Assembly (NCBI GenBank): GCA_963585895.1
Contig: OY757916.1
Coordinates: 16,274,902-16,338,901, forward strand
Length of the DNA: 64,000 nt
DNA from: Sepioteuthis lessoniana
Lineage: Eukaryota > Mollusca > Cephalopoda > Myopsida > Loliginidae
Reading direction: 5' to 3'
Shown: piece by piece, positions 10,851-21,306 of the stretch
How the letters are laid out: each line of letters opens with the position of its first letter
Position numbering within the stretch: position 1 is the first letter of the stretch
Translations under genes and position numbers: made by a program
Notes under the pieces: generated by a model
Seen by the model: the letters and a program-made list of their open reading frames with translations, nothing else
What the model was told of the DNA's origin: nothing
Database searches by the model: none

Positions 10851-11194
10851 AATTTTGATAATCTATGTCAAGTTCTACTAGTTGGAATTTAATATCAGAT
10901 GATATCTACCTGATTAAAAAATATAGCAAACCCTTCTTGAAAACATTGGAATATCAAAGAAAATACAAAACAAAAATCAAAACTGACACGTAAAATCAAA
11001 GTTTTAATAAAAACGAACAACATCTAATGAGAAAATAAGAAAAACATTTGTCAAAATTAAGTCCAATAATTTGAAAAACAAAACAAACAAAAAAATCAAA
11101 TGTGAAATGTCATTTGAATGTAAAGATTATTCAGGTTCATATTAGCCAGTTTTAAGTATTGATTTCATTGTGATAAGTGTTATCTGGTAATGGA

Positions 11195-12345
11195 GGTGTA
11201 TATGAGAGTTAAAGAAGTATATTTGGCACAGAAATACATCTTGAAAGGTTAAATCTGAACAGAATTAAACAAATCTGCTTATATTTGCTCTTAACCAATA
11301 ATGAAAATTAGTGACTCACCAAAGTAAATGATTTTAGAAAAACTTAACTTACTACATCACTGTCAACTAGCAGTTCTTATCCATATTAAATACAAGTCTT
11401 AAGACGGTTAATATAAAAAAAAAAAAAGGATCTAGAGTCACTTTTATTAAAGTTTAGGATAACAATCCATATTAAAAGACTCAAACTAGCAGTACTTAAC
11501 TATGTTACGTACAGGTTGCAGGAGGATCATTAGTAAAAATAAAGGAAGTAGAGCTGCTTTTATTAAAGTTTAAGGTAGTTAGTTGGAGACAAACCAATAG
11601 AAATTTATCTTACATACGGGTTGCAAGATGATCACTTTTAAAGATAAAGGATGTAGAGCTGCTTTTATTGGTTGTAAGATGGTCATTATCAAAAATAAAG
11701 GACATAAGATCACTTTTATTAAAGTTTAGAATTATTATTCATATTTATAGGAGTCAAACTGGCAGTACTCAATCATATTAAGGATAAGTTATAAGATGAT
11801 CAATATTTTTAAAAAAATAAGGGGTGGATGTAGAGTCACTTTTCTTAGTTTGGAATGATTATTAATATCTAAAGAACAATTTATTTGATTTTTTTTTTAT
11901 TTACAAGAGATTACTGCTTAGTTTATACTGAGCACACAAAAGATAGCTTTGAGTTAATTTGGAGATCTCAGATGCTTTTGAAAAACCCAAAGAAGATTGA
12001 GAATTAATTAAATATTTTGAGTGAAATATCTAATTTCATTATTTCCCCTGTAAGACAGACACCATTTTACAATAAGACAGACGGTAAGAGGCAGTTCTCG
12101 CATATCTATTCTGAACTGGATATCATCATATCGTTTAAAACCTTTCCAGGCATAATTCTAACAATTCTTTAAAGTTTAGTTGAAATCAATTTAAAAATAG
12201 TGGAGCTTTGACTGAACAGATAGACAGATATTTAGAGAATTATAAATTATCTTTTGAAGTCAGCCAAGTTCTCTAAAAAAAATTAAAAAAATAAAAGAAT
12301 ATGGTTTTTAAGCTATTAAAGGGATTATTTCTAGTGTCTCAGAAT
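11195..12345. repeat. Repeat F, diverged and expanded copy
   Basis: Positions 11195-11360 (AGAGTTAAAGAAG, TGAAAGGTTAAATC, TCTTAACCAATAATGAAAA, GATTTTAGAAAAACTT) align with the left part of repeat F at 23804-24344 and 30369-30909. Positions about 12225-12345 (ATCTTTTGAAGTCAGCCAAGTT) align with its middle. About 850 bp of other sequence, including a tandem array, lies between. Confidence 0.5.
11380..11870. repeat. ~110-125-bp tandem repeat
   Basis: About five units are marked by GGATGTAGAGTCACTTTTATT / AGAGCTGCTTTTATT near 11431, 11545, 11655, 11705 and 11832, each preceded by 'ttgcaagatgatcat'-like sequence. Spacing is irregular (about 110, 110, 50 and 125 bp), so one unit is partial. Confidence 0.65.
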
Positions 12346-12486
12346 TTATACCAATATGTTGAGCTGACAGGAATTCTTGATTCATTTCTTTATATATATA
12401 TATATCCTAGATATTGAGCACTCTCCATATTATATTGCACTTGGTTTGACACATAACTACAAACTGATTTAGTGAAGACCAACACT

Positions 12487-12488
<2 letters not shown>

Positions 12489-12529
<41 letters not shown>

Positions 12530-12690
12530 AAGTAAATAATGGAGTAAGATCTGACAATATAGAGAAAAAATTGATAACAAGGTATAATCCAAGTTGAAGG
12601 AGAGATTTATTGAGAAACAAAGTTGACTCTATGGCGTTTAGGTTCTAATGAACCATCATCAGGATTGGGAAGGATGATATTTAGTGATGT
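12489..12690 (-). mobile_element. Penelope-like element terminus beside (TA)n
   Basis: A (TA)20 tract at 12489-12528 is followed by a segment whose minus strand reads CCTGATGATGGTTCATTAG, then AACCTAAACGCC and, further on, CAATAAATCTC. A 'gatgatggttc..aaacg' block before an AATAAA-like signal is typical of Penelope-like terminal regions. No reverse transcriptase is present here. The assignment rests on motif resemblance and on similar loci in this window (40009, 60561). Confidence 0.45.
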
Positions 12691-13074
12691 TAAATCAACA
12701 ATGGATATTTAAATTATGCAAAAACATAAGGAAAAACTATCGATCAGGAAAGAGGTGGCTGTTTAATTGGTAAATTAGCGTTTGTATCTAAAATGATATC
12801 ATGTGACTGTTTCGGAATATTGTTTGGAACTTGAGTTCTATTTGTTAATCAAGAAAGATTTCAAATCAAAAGGAAGAAATAAATGAATAAAATGTACAAG
12901 GGTAATTCAGTAAATAGGGGAAATTTTTCTGAAAAAAAAATATAAATAAATAAAAAAAATAATTTTTTTAAAAGTTTTTTTCCATAAATATAAATTCTGC
13001 ATTTTTTGGAATTGGTTTATAGCAAAACTTAATTTATTTTGAGGCTATTTACAATTGCTGCAAATCAGAGTACT

Positions 13075-13410
13075 CTAAACTTGAACAGAGGTCTGTCATC
13101 AAACTTTTGCTGGCTGAAAAATGCAAACCATGTGAAATTTACAGAACAACAGGGGATATGTATGGCGAAGTATTTTTTTAGTCACGATAAGTTGGAGTGG
13201 AAAAAAGATAGTCCATAGAGTTGAAATAGACTGACTCTCCGGTAAAGAAAAAGTTTCAGGCACAGCTGTCAGTAAAGAAGGTGATACTAACAGTCTTCTG
13301 GGACATAAAAAGACACATCACTACTGACTTTCTTAAAAAAGATACAACTGTAAACAGTGCTTCCAATAGCTAACTCCTTCCGCAATACATTATTTATTGA
13401 ATGACCCTCA
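13075..13410 (+). pseudogene. Mariner transposase relic (N-terminal and central pieces)
   Basis: Plus-strand translation gives EQRSVIKLLLAEKCKP, then a frame-disturbed stretch, then SPVKKKFQAQLSVKKVILT and VFWDIKRHITTDFLKKD. The sequence VFWD, with its first catalytic-domain aspartate neighbourhood, and xxDFLxKGxT are hallmarks of mariner transposases. Here they are joined by an internal deletion and several stops (TAG/TAA inside). Inactive. Confidence 0.7.
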
Positions 13411-13579
13411 TGTGTCAGAGAGAGAGTGTGTGTATAAGTGTATTAAGAAAAAAAACTCACATAATGATAACCAAGTTTTATTTGTTATTAATCTAGATAG
13501 ATTTCATCTTTAGGCTAATCTGCAGGTATTTCAAAAATAATTTATACATAATTATATGGTTTCAAATTACAATTTATAT

Positions 13580-13826
13580 TTAATAATAATCGTTTGTTTG
13601 CCACTTTCTGGGCCTCTTGATTGCCCAAATCTCTTCTGACTGCCAACTGCAAGACTGACTGTATCTACTGTGTTTGACTGCATATATGATCTCACGATGC
13701 CTATGCATTTCCAGCTTGTCCTTCTGGCTGTCAATCCACACATCTGCTTTCAACTGTTTACACAGGTGCATCCTTCTCAAGAAATCTCCAACTGATGGCT
13801 CTGTCAAAGGTCAATACTTAACAAAC
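13580..13826 (-). mobile_element. Repeat E, second copy
   Basis: The plus strand ends CTGTCAAAGGTCAATACTTAAC. Upstream is ACACAGGTGCATCCTTCTC, both matching the 56619-56931 copy and the complement of 678-760. A 75-codon minus-strand frame crosses it, but the frame is not kept in the other copies, so coding is doubtful. The distal end is not well conserved. Confidence 0.4.
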
Positions 13827-14052
13827 AATTTGGTTTCTCAACTGAGTAATGATAAATTCAATTGTTACATTTTATTCTTATCTTAATAATTGTTTTATCA
13901 TCAACATCATTAATCTTTGGTGCAAATATAGTCAATTTGAAGCTATGTTGAAATTATCATAATTTCATGTCTATTTTTTAATCGTATAATTTTATGTTTA
14001 CTAGTTTTTAGAATAACTATAGAATTTCCATAAGTACAGATACTACACTGAT

Positions 14053-14332
14053 CCTATTTACCAACCCCTCCGTTTGGGCAGGATATGACACAAGGTCAAT
14101 TTTTAAGCGAAGTTTAACAGGTTTGAATTCAGAGTTTTCCTTCTCCAAGACTAGTTGCCTCAACAAGGCTGAAGAAACCAGTCTGTCCTACTATTTACCC
14201 ATAGCTGGAGGGAGAATAATTGGATTCATACCTTTCCCAAAGGTATTAGTGCTATGTGAAATGCAATCAGCCTCGTCCAGGATTTGAACTCGTGTCGCTG
14301 TGTCCATTTCCTACAACGATAACCATTACACC
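14053..14332 (-). mobile_element. SINE-C with perfect 15-bp target duplication
   Basis: Nearly full-length copy missing only the first few head bases. Flanked by AGATACTACACTGAT at 14038-14052 and again at 14333-14347, identical. Head and B box (complement of GAGTTCAAATCC) are intact, so this is a comparatively young insertion. Confidence 0.92.
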
Positions 14333-14409
14333 AGATACTACACTGATGCTAAGTAGAAATGTCAATCTATCATCCTCAAGTTGTGGTGATAGCACAGTAA
14401 AGTCAACCA

Positions 14410-14620
14410 AAAAAACATCGCTTATGAGTTCATCCTTCTTTCTCAAGTAGTTGCCAACATGTCTTGTTCATCTTACTTGGATGGTTTGTGAGCTGCTGTT
14501 TTGTAGGGCGCTACTTCCAGGATTTATTTATTCTTGTTTAATGCCTATCTAGTTTTTTCTCAAAGCATTTTGTTAGCGGTTAGATGTTGCAACCATACAA
14601 TAGTACTGATTCAGGTACAG
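14410..14620 (-). mobile_element. RTE-type LINE, internal 3' fragment
   Basis: Matches part of the 34125-35131 RTE on the minus strand: the equivalents of CATGTCTTGTTCATCTTACTT, GGGCGCTACTTCCAGG and TTTTGTTAGCGG occur in order. Frames are broken, and both the 3' end and most of the RT are missing. Confidence 0.65.
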
Positions 14621-14789
14621 CTTGGAAAAATTCCATCTGTAATTAATCTTGTAACTTCTGAACAGAAATATGGTGATGGAACCAATTTTTTTTACACTGT
14701 ATATTCTTTGTTGCATAGATCACAAATCAAGAGCTTAAGCAAAAATAAGTTGTTTTAAAATAAGTTTGAATGAACTATAACATTCAAGA

Positions 14790-14921
14790 CAAAGCTTGGT
14801 GATTTTTATCAATAAGGGCTTTTGGACTACTGTCTTCATCTTTATTGTTATTCCCACAGTGGAAATAACAATAAAGATGAAGACAATAGTCTGAAAATCC
14901 TTAATGATAAAAATACAACAT
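14790..14921. repeat. Palindrome made from a Penelope-like terminus
   Basis: Left half: GGTGATTTTTATCAATAAGGG...CTGTCTTCATCTTTATTG. Right half: its reverse complement, CAATAAAGATGAAGACAATAG...CCTTAATGATAAAAAT. Arms are about 60 bp with few mismatches and a ~6-bp centre near 14855. One arm matches the Penelope-like terminus at 40030-40090. This is an inverted duplication of that terminus, able to form a cruciform. Confidence 0.8.
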
Positions 14922-15024
14922 TCAATTTCTCCAAAATAATTCTAGACTAAATTATTCAAGTCTACTAAAAAAACAAAAAGACACTATTCCATCCAATAAT
15001 AGTCATAACATTTGCAAATAAATC

Positions 15025-15405
15025 ATCATTATCAAGTCACACTGACAGCAGAGATTTCCCTGATTCCCTCTCTTCATCCATCCCTATCATCCATCACTCC
15101 TGACAGGTCTTCCAGACTACATCCAGCATCCGCAAAGAGCTGATGTAAATGTTCTTGCTAGTTGGCCGACACAAGTACATCTATGTGTAAGGGTCCATAG
15201 AAGAACGTCACTTATGAGTTTACCCGATATGTCTTGTTCATCTTACTTGGATGGTTTTCAAGACGGGTGGTAAGTGGCTGTACAGCTGCTGTTTTGTGGA
15301 GTGTTGCTTCCAGGATTTGTTCAAAATAGCATGCAGCATTTATCTGTAGTACCCATATAGCTTTTTTTTCTTCATGTGTTTTGTTAGCATCCATACTGTA
15401 AAGTA
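15025..15405 (-). mobile_element. RTE-type LINE, 3' fragment
   Basis: Minus-strand relic covering the 3' coding end. The plus strand shows TCATCATTATCA at the 3' edge. It then shows GACAGGTCTTCCAGACTACATCC, AACGTCACTTATGAGTT, GTGGCTGTACAGCTGCTG and TTTTGTTAGCATCCAT, in the same order as 34140-34530. Several indels, no open frame. Confidence 0.75.
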
Positions 15406-15613
15406 ACAACTATTACGTAACAATTTATTTCATCTGCTTTCAATAGAGTATAGAACCTGTTGTGTGACCAACTGTAAGAAGATTGCTCCTCAACACTTCA
15501 GCCACAATCCAATCACTAGGATATGACCAGTTTGTTTACCTTTTACAGAAGTTGCTTGAATGAGCTACATTCATTGGTTCTGTCTATTTTGGAGTTTCTA
15601 GCAAGAACTTGTT

Positions 15614-15863
15614 TTACTGTCTCTCGTGATAAAACTTCAGTTCTTTCTGAATCTTCTTCATACCAGACACCTGCTCCATTTCAACAGCTTCTTTCCTAAA
15701 ACATCTGCACTGCGCATCAAACTTCCTCACAAATGTTTTCTTCTCACAAATAATCTTGAACTTCTTAAATCCAGGATCAATACGTGCCTTACCCTGTCTT
15801 TTGATATTTGCTTTGCTATCTCTTAAGTATTCTTGATACATCCTTACCCTACATTTGTAATAC
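15614..15863 (-). CDS. Candidate orphan terminal exon (unknown protein)
   Basis: A minus-strand frame of about 82 codons ends at a stop at 15614-15616. Just upstream the sequence reads TTGTTCCTTTTCCAG, a good 3' splice acceptor, giving an exon start at 15863. The first in-frame residues would be YYKCRVRMYQEYLRDSK, followed by a lysine-rich helix-like stretch with KTFVRKFDAQ and EAVEMEQVSG. I do not recognise the family. The residue mix is more protein-like than in nearby frames, but one exon without partners is weak evidence. A transposon-derived fragment is equally possible. Confidence 0.25.
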
Positions 15864-16149
15864 CTGGAAAAGGAACAATCCTACGCAGAAGTGTGGGGGG
15901 GGCGAAAGTAATATTAGCTTGGTCCCAGAAAGCCTTTCCCCAGGCAATACCTGCTTAGTAGGGCTGAGTTCATTGCTTGGTGCCTGAGGGGCCGCAAAAT
16001 GTTTTAACATTATTCTAATGGTAGTTGTATAAAAAAATTCCCATTCCTAATGGTTAAAGTGTCTTCATTGTAAATATTCTATCACTTCTTTTTGAATTTC
16101 ATTTCGAAGGTTACATGAAGGTTTAACATGAAAAAAGAAGTGATACGTT

Positions 16150-16440
16150 TACTTATTTTGCAGAAGTTCAACCTGAATTCTAATTTAGCTTCATGACAAT
16201 GCTTGACCGCATGTTGCCAGGATGACATTACAGAAGCTCACTGGTTTAGGAAATGAGACATTGCCTCATCCACGTCTTTCTTCTGATCTCTCATCCACCA
16301 TCAACCAGTTTTTCATCAGGACACTGTTTTACGCCAAAAAAATTCCGTTCCAAAGAAGAAGTAGAAAACGCATTAAAAAATTTCTTGGAATGAAAATCTT
16401 GAGTTTTATCATTGGCAGAAATGCATAGATGTTTAATCAA
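16150..16440 (+). pseudogene. Mariner transposase C-terminal relic
   Basis: Plus-strand translation approximates HDNA.PHVARMTLQKLTGLG, ETLPHP, SDLS, then RSRKRIKKFLGMKILSF and WQKCID. HDNARPH with the following LPHPPYSPDLSPxD region is the mariner catalytic C-terminal domain, here broken by frameshifts (ORF piece at 16222-16428). It is the first of three mariner pieces between 16.1 and 16.9 kb. Confidence 0.7.
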
Positions 16441-16504
16441 AACAGCTTCAATTTATTGATTTAGGATTAAAAGTTTATTAAAAAATCAGACATTGTTTCA
16501 CCAA

Positions 16505-16615
16505 CAACCCAATAGCCGCAGGCATAGGCCTCTATGTCAATGCACACAAAACGGAATATGTGTGCTATAATCAAACAGGTGACATCTCCACACTAGACGG
16601 AACCCCTCTTAGAGA
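16505..16615 (+). mobile_element. RTE reverse transcriptase fragment
   Basis: Plus-strand sequence reads GGCCTCTATGTCAATGCACAC...CAAACAGGTGACATCTCCAC. It translates as GLYVNAHKTEYMCYNQTGDI, virtually identical in this stretch to the RT relic at 34370-35116. Only about 110 bp remain, sandwiched between mariner pieces. Confidence 0.75.
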
Positions 16616-16937
16616 AACTCACTGGTTTAGGAAATGAGACATTGCCCCATCCACATCTTTCTCCTGATCTCTCACCCACCGTCAACCAGTTTTTCATCAG
16701 GACACTTTTTGAATTTGATTTTGAAGGTAATATGAACCCGATCATGAACAGTGGGGGGAGAAGTCATGTATTTACTTTGTTTACATGAGTTCAAGTTTGG
16801 TTATAATTTTGTTTCATGATAATGCTTGGCCACATGTTGCCAGGATGACACTGCTGAAGCTCACTGACTTGGGATATGAGACTTTTCCACATCCATTTTA
16901 TTTTCATCTTTTAACCACCATTTACCAATTTATAATA
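16616..16937 (+). pseudogene. Two further mariner C-terminal fragments
   Basis: Positions 16616-16740 repeat the ACTCACTGGTTTAGGAAATGAG segment and its downstream sequence from 16238-16340. Positions 16790-16937 carry a third version (TTTCATGATAATGCTTGGCC..ATGTTGCCAGGATGACA). All encode the HDNAxPHVARMT region with disruptions. Either rearrangement produced tandem partial copies or three insertions overlapped. Confidence 0.65.
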
Positions 16938-17228
16938 AATGGTGTAATGGTTATAGTCGTAGGAAATGAACACGGTGACACGAGTTCAAATCCTGGACAA
17001 GACTGATTGCATTTCACAGAGCACTAATACTCTTGGGAAAGGTATGAATCCAATTATTCTCCCTCCAGCTATGGGTAAATAGTAGGGCAGACTGGGTTCT
17101 TCAGCCTTGGTTAGGCAACTAGTCTAGGAGAAGGAAAACTCTGAATTGAAACCTGTTAAACTCCACTTAAAAAAAAAAAATTGACCTTGTGTCATATCCA
17201 GCCTGAGCGGAGGGTTTGGTAAATATGA
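16938..17228 (+). mobile_element. SINE-C, near full length
   Basis: Head from AATGGTGTAATGGTTATAG, B box GAGTTCAAATCC, core, and 3' end GAGCGGAGGGTTTGGTAAATATGA. An A run (about 17168-17180) interrupts the usual CTTAAAAATTGACC. Inserted in the third mariner piece. Confidence 0.88.
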
Positions 17229-17487
17229 TGATAATAATTTTAACAATGCATTTTTCTCCATTTTTAGTTATTTCATTAAAAAAAAATCAAACTTTTTTTA
17301 GGATTTGATTAGTTTTTGATTAATTCAATCATCTTAATGACATGGCAACCCATATAGGGTTATTTTATGCCAAAAGATTAGGGAATTATATTCATTATAC
17401 ATATTTTCATTCTTTGTGCAGTTATGAAGAGGATTTTTTTTTGCACTCTTTTGTATGATATCAAGCATTCAAATACAAATAATACAT

Positions 17488-17985
17488 TGCCGAGTCAGCT
17501 AGGGCTGTAGAATACACCAACTACACCTCTGAAGAGGGGTAAGACTCCTACCCCCAACGAGTGTGCTGGATATGACACAAAACAATAATGGTCAGGTTCC
17601 AGTGATGCTGGAGCTTTTGGGAGTGTGGAGCACCTCTTCATTACCATCACTCCCAGGTTCACTCTGACCCAAAATGGTAGCTTCTGATAGGGCTCTATGG
17701 TTCAAATAGAACTAAACTGTGTACTTATACTAAACTGAATTGGTTGAAATAGAACTGTTTTGACATTAATCTGTGTGTAAACAAAAACTATACTTATACT
17801 AAACTAATATGTTTGAATTAGAGCTGTTTGACTAACCTGAATAGCTTGAAATAGAAATGTTTTTGACAATTAAACTGTGTACCTATGCTAAACTGAATTG
17901 TTTGAATTAGAACTGTTTATTTGTATAAAAATGGATTTGGTATTAAATAACCTACAAAGCTTCATATGCCATAAAACCCAAACAA
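17488..17985 (+). mobile_element. SINE-B, complete
   Basis: Starts TGCCGAGTCAGCTAGGGCTG and contains the core (GATATGACAC, GTGATGCTGGAGCTT). It has four to five subrepeats (TACTTATACTAAACTGAAT, GAAATAGAACTGTTTTGAC) and finishes with the hairpin tail at about 17938-17975. The tail loop-side arm has changed (AAGCTTCATATGCC), weakening the stem. About 500 bp. Confidence 0.85.
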
Positions 17986-18029
17986 ATAATATAAATAATT
18001 TACACACAATTATATAGTTTCAAGTATCC

Positions 18030-18532
18030 CATTAGCCTAGTGGGTAAAGTTTTCACCAATGGCTCGAGAGACGAGGGTTCAATCCCATGTCGAATCATAC
18101 CAAAGACTCAAAAAAATGGTACTTGATGCCATCTTGCTTAACACTCAGTATTATAAGGTACAGATCAAGGGTAGAGTGGAGCAATTCAGGGAAAGTAGTA
18201 GAACCCTCTTCTACACCTCAGTGTAGTAGTGAATGAAAAGGAAGCCTTCAGGTCGCCCTTGACTACGGTCGCCAACATTACTTTTATATGGTAAGGAGGG
18301 TAACACAAAAGCTCCCTATTTATTTGCTACTACACTGAGATATAGGGGAAGGTGCTACTCCTTTCCCTGGATTGTTCCACTTACTCTTGATCCATACCTT
18401 ATAATGCTAAGTGTTAAGCATGAAGGCATCAAGTACCATTTTTTGAGTCTTTGGTATGATTCGACTGGAGATTGAACCCTGGTCTCCAAGACCATTGGCA
18501 AACACTTTAACCATTATACCGTTAGGCTGGAA
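18030..18532. mobile_element. Inverted pair of SINE-D copies, tail to tail
   Basis: A plus-strand SINE-D (18030-18285: head AGTGGGTAAAGT, B box GGTTCAATCCC) is followed almost immediately by a minus-strand copy (18288-18532, ending in the complement of its head). The two 3' ends face each other with only a few bases between. The unit is a ~250-bp-arm imperfect inverted repeat and is flanked by SINE-B subrepeat remnants. Confidence 0.8.
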
Positions 18533-18599
18533 ATAGTCATTTATTTGCAAACAGTTTCAAGTAATTAATAATGATCATTAGTAAACAATTATAGGTTTG

Positions 18600-18830
18600 A
18601 CTTGGTTTGCTTTCATTGTTAAATGGTATATCCACCTTTGTGGGTTATTTAATGCCAAAAGCATCCTTGTAAAAGAACAACAGTGGTACTCTTTATCCCA
18701 TAGTTGAGGGGGATAATAGGGTTCATGCCTTTCCCAAGGGGCATTAGTCCAAAGTGTGACATGAGTTCAGACTCACTCACTACAATGTGACAGTCCAGCA
18801 CACGAGCCCCTATATCACAGGGACCCGTTA
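18600..18830 (-). mobile_element. SINE-A, diverged
   Basis: Tail GGTATATCCACCTTTGTGG/GTTATTTAATGCC, core TTCATGCCTTTCCCAAGGGGCATTAG, and head complement near 18790-18830. The head has decayed and the B box reads GTTCAGACTC in complement. Confidence 0.75.
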
Positions 18831-18869
18831 TAGCTTTATACAATTTTTCCTAATAATTTATAGTTATAC

Positions 18870-19138
18870 GGCACGAAATATTCTTATCATAAATGGATAA
18901 TTTTTAAACAGATGTATTTGACCCATAGATGGGACCCTAATAGGAACTACCACTCCAGGTCAGAGTGGACTTGAAAGTAATGACAATAAAAGTGTACTCC
19001 TAACTTCCTTGAGCTCCAGAACTGGAGCCTCACTATCAGATGTTGCTTAGTGTCATACCCAGAGCAATGTCTTACCCCTCAGCAGAAGAGACAATCAGTG
19101 TATTCTAAGACAGTCAACAAGACTGTCTAACCTGAGGT
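18870..19138 (-). mobile_element. SINE-B, variant core
   Basis: Begins in a subrepeat and runs through TTGACCCATAGATGGGACCC, ACCACTCCAGGTCAGAGTGG, GAGCTCCAGAACTGGAGCC to CAATCAGTGTATTCTAAG. This belongs to a variant subgroup (GGGACCCTAATAGG instead of GGACCCTATCAGG) also seen at 27766-28152 and 46605-46845. The tail is absent. Confidence 0.75.
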
Positions 19139-19834
19139 GGTAATACTAGAATAGAACTAGAACACCAATATATATCTAAGTAGATGATTCTAAATAAATA
19201 AAAAAAAATAAATAAAAAAAAAAGAGTCATGAGAGATACGAGAATACGTATAAGAATCTAAGTGATCATTTCTCTTAACCTAGTTAATTATTGGAGCATC
19301 CCAAAAGATGGTCGAACGTTACCGACCCAACAAAACAGTTAAAATCTTATCAGTGATGAAGTATTTGCCTATCAATGGACTAACCAAAACTCAAGTGCTT
19401 TTTCATTCTCTATTTCTCTCTCTCAAAAAAATTCCAGTCAAAGGAAAGGGAATGATAACAGCTGTGGAAAACCCCATCAAACAAAAGCATAAAAATAACC
19501 CCATCAAAAATGCTCTCAACCTGAAAAAAAAATGCTTCACACTTAAACTAGGATGACAGGTTGAGAAATAAAAGTCCTTTAAATGATTCAAATTAGTAGC
19601 TTCAGCCCGCATCACAGAATAAGACCAAGCAAAAGTTAGTTTTATTGACAGTATTTATAAAAGGAATTAATTGATTAATATATTTTCTATATTTTCTTCT
19701 TCTTCTCTCACAAGTCTTGTAATCTAGTTCAGTCGTGTGGCCATTACTCATCTATTAGATTCTGGACAGGAATAACCTGGCAGAGACCATTTCTCTCCGG
19801 TTTTACAATTAATTTCAATTCAGTTTTCCAAGAC
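19139..19834. other. Unassigned sequence
   Basis: AT-rich with a few A-rich runs (19198-19225). An 82-codon plus-strand frame at 19308-19556 is lysine-rich and has no recognisable domain. No repeat family identified. Confidence 0.4.
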
Positions 19835-20329
19835 TGGTTTGGTTTGGTTGGGTTCTATGGCATATCAACAATTGTAGGTTATTTAATGCCAAATCCTCTT
19901 TATACATATATATTAAATATATAGGATTTGGTTTGGTTGGGTTCTTTGTTTGATGACATAACAACCTTTATAGGTTATTTAATGCCAGAGCCATTCTTAT
20001 AGCAGTTCTTATATAACAGTAAGGGTACTACTTAACACATAGCTAGGAGAAAAAGGGGGTTCATCCCTTTCCCAAGGGTATTTGTCTGAAAGTGAAAGCA
20101 ATAGAGTGATTGGAGTTTGAACTCAATCGCTATGATTCCATGGTCCAGTGCTTTAACCATTACACCATGAGGACAACCCTGTTTTGGTTTGCTTGGGTTG
20201 GGTTTGATGGCATATCAACCATTGTGGGTTATTTAATGCCAAATCCTCTTTATACATATATATCAAATATATATGATTTGGTTTGGTTCACTTTTATGGC
20301 ATATCAACCATTGTTGGTTATTGAAAGCC

Positions 20330-20360
<31 letters not shown>

Positions 20361-20640
20361 TAACTATATATGATTTGGTTTGGTTAGGTTTTATGACATA
20401 TCAACCATTGTTGGTTACTTAATGCCAAACCCTCTTTATACATATATATTAAATATATATGATTCGGTTCGGTTGGGTTTTATAGAATATCAGCCATTGT
20501 TAGTTATTTAATGCCAAACCCTCTTCATATATATATTAGATATATATGATTTGGTTTAGTTTTATGGAATATCAACTACTGTAGGTTATTTAATGCCAAA
20601 TCTTCTTAATACATATATATCAAATATAGACGATTTATAA
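19835..20640 (-). repeat. ~100-bp tandem array of hairpin-tail modules
   Basis: Six to seven copies of the module: GGTTTGGTT(GGG)TTTTATGG, CATATCAACC, GGTTATTTAATGCC, CCTCTTTATACATATATA, TTAAATATATATGATT. The modules are near 19840, 20205, 20290, 20380, 20470 and 20555, plus the SINE-A tail at 19945. Each contains the same stem-loop. One spacer has expanded to a (TA)n tract at about 20336-20361. Confidence 0.85.
19926..20179 (-). mobile_element. SINE-A inside the tail array
   Basis: Tail at 19945-19990 (GATGACATAACAACCTTTATAGG), core with GGTTCATCCCTTTCCCAAGGG, head complement TTAACCATTACACCATGAGGACA at about 20153-20175. Its tail is homologous to the surrounding modules, so recombination or homology-driven insertion is possible. 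Confidence 0.85.
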
Positions 20641-21306
20641 ACAGGTTTTGTTAATAACATTTTTTAATGATCCTGAACTCATTCTTTTTGGCACAGGTAA
20701 ATGGTTTTAAATATTGTTATCTAATACAACCAATTCTATTTACTATTAATCAAGTTTGCACTCAGTTAAATGGATATACTTGATATGTAAGACATTAGTT
20801 CGATGATAATTCCATTTTTAAATGAGTTAGAATTAATTTATTTCCACACTAGTATTGCTATTGTTTCTACACAGTTAAATGGTTTCAATTATTGCTATAT
20901 AACACTTACAATTCTATTTCAACATAATGCATTCATTTGCACACAGTTAAATGGTTTCAAGTACTGCTATGCAATACTAATAATTCAATTCAACATCAGT
21001 CATTTGTTTACACACAGCTAAATGATCAAATAGTTTTATTTCAAACAATACAAATTAGCATAAGTATTTGTTTGCACACAGTCAAACAGTTCTATTTGAC
21101 CCATGGATAGGATCCTATCCGGTGCTACCACTCTGGGAGTGATGGCCATAAAGCGGTACTCCATATTCCCTAAAGCTCAAACATTACTGGAGCTTCACCA
21201 TCAGATTGTTTAGTGTCATATCCAGGATACTCATTGGGGGTGGATCTAACACCTCTGCAGAGATGCAGTTGATGTATTCTACAGCCCTAGTCGATTAAGC
21301 TATAAC

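Larger units (their letters stand above)
19835..21305 (-). mobile_element. Very long SINE-B with multiplied tail
   Basis: About 1.47 kb read as one minus-strand element. Head at the right (complement of AGGGCTGTAGAATACATCAAC near 21270-21300), core 21100-21270, subrepeats 20690-21090, then an array of tail modules (19835-20640). A SINE-A lies inside the array. Without the SINE-A the element is about 1.2 kb, like the TSD-bounded copy at 57251-58469. Confidence 0.75.

Noticed and set aside
13580..13807. 75-codon frame in repeat E as a gene
   Set aside because: The frame is not maintained in the other two copies of the repeat.
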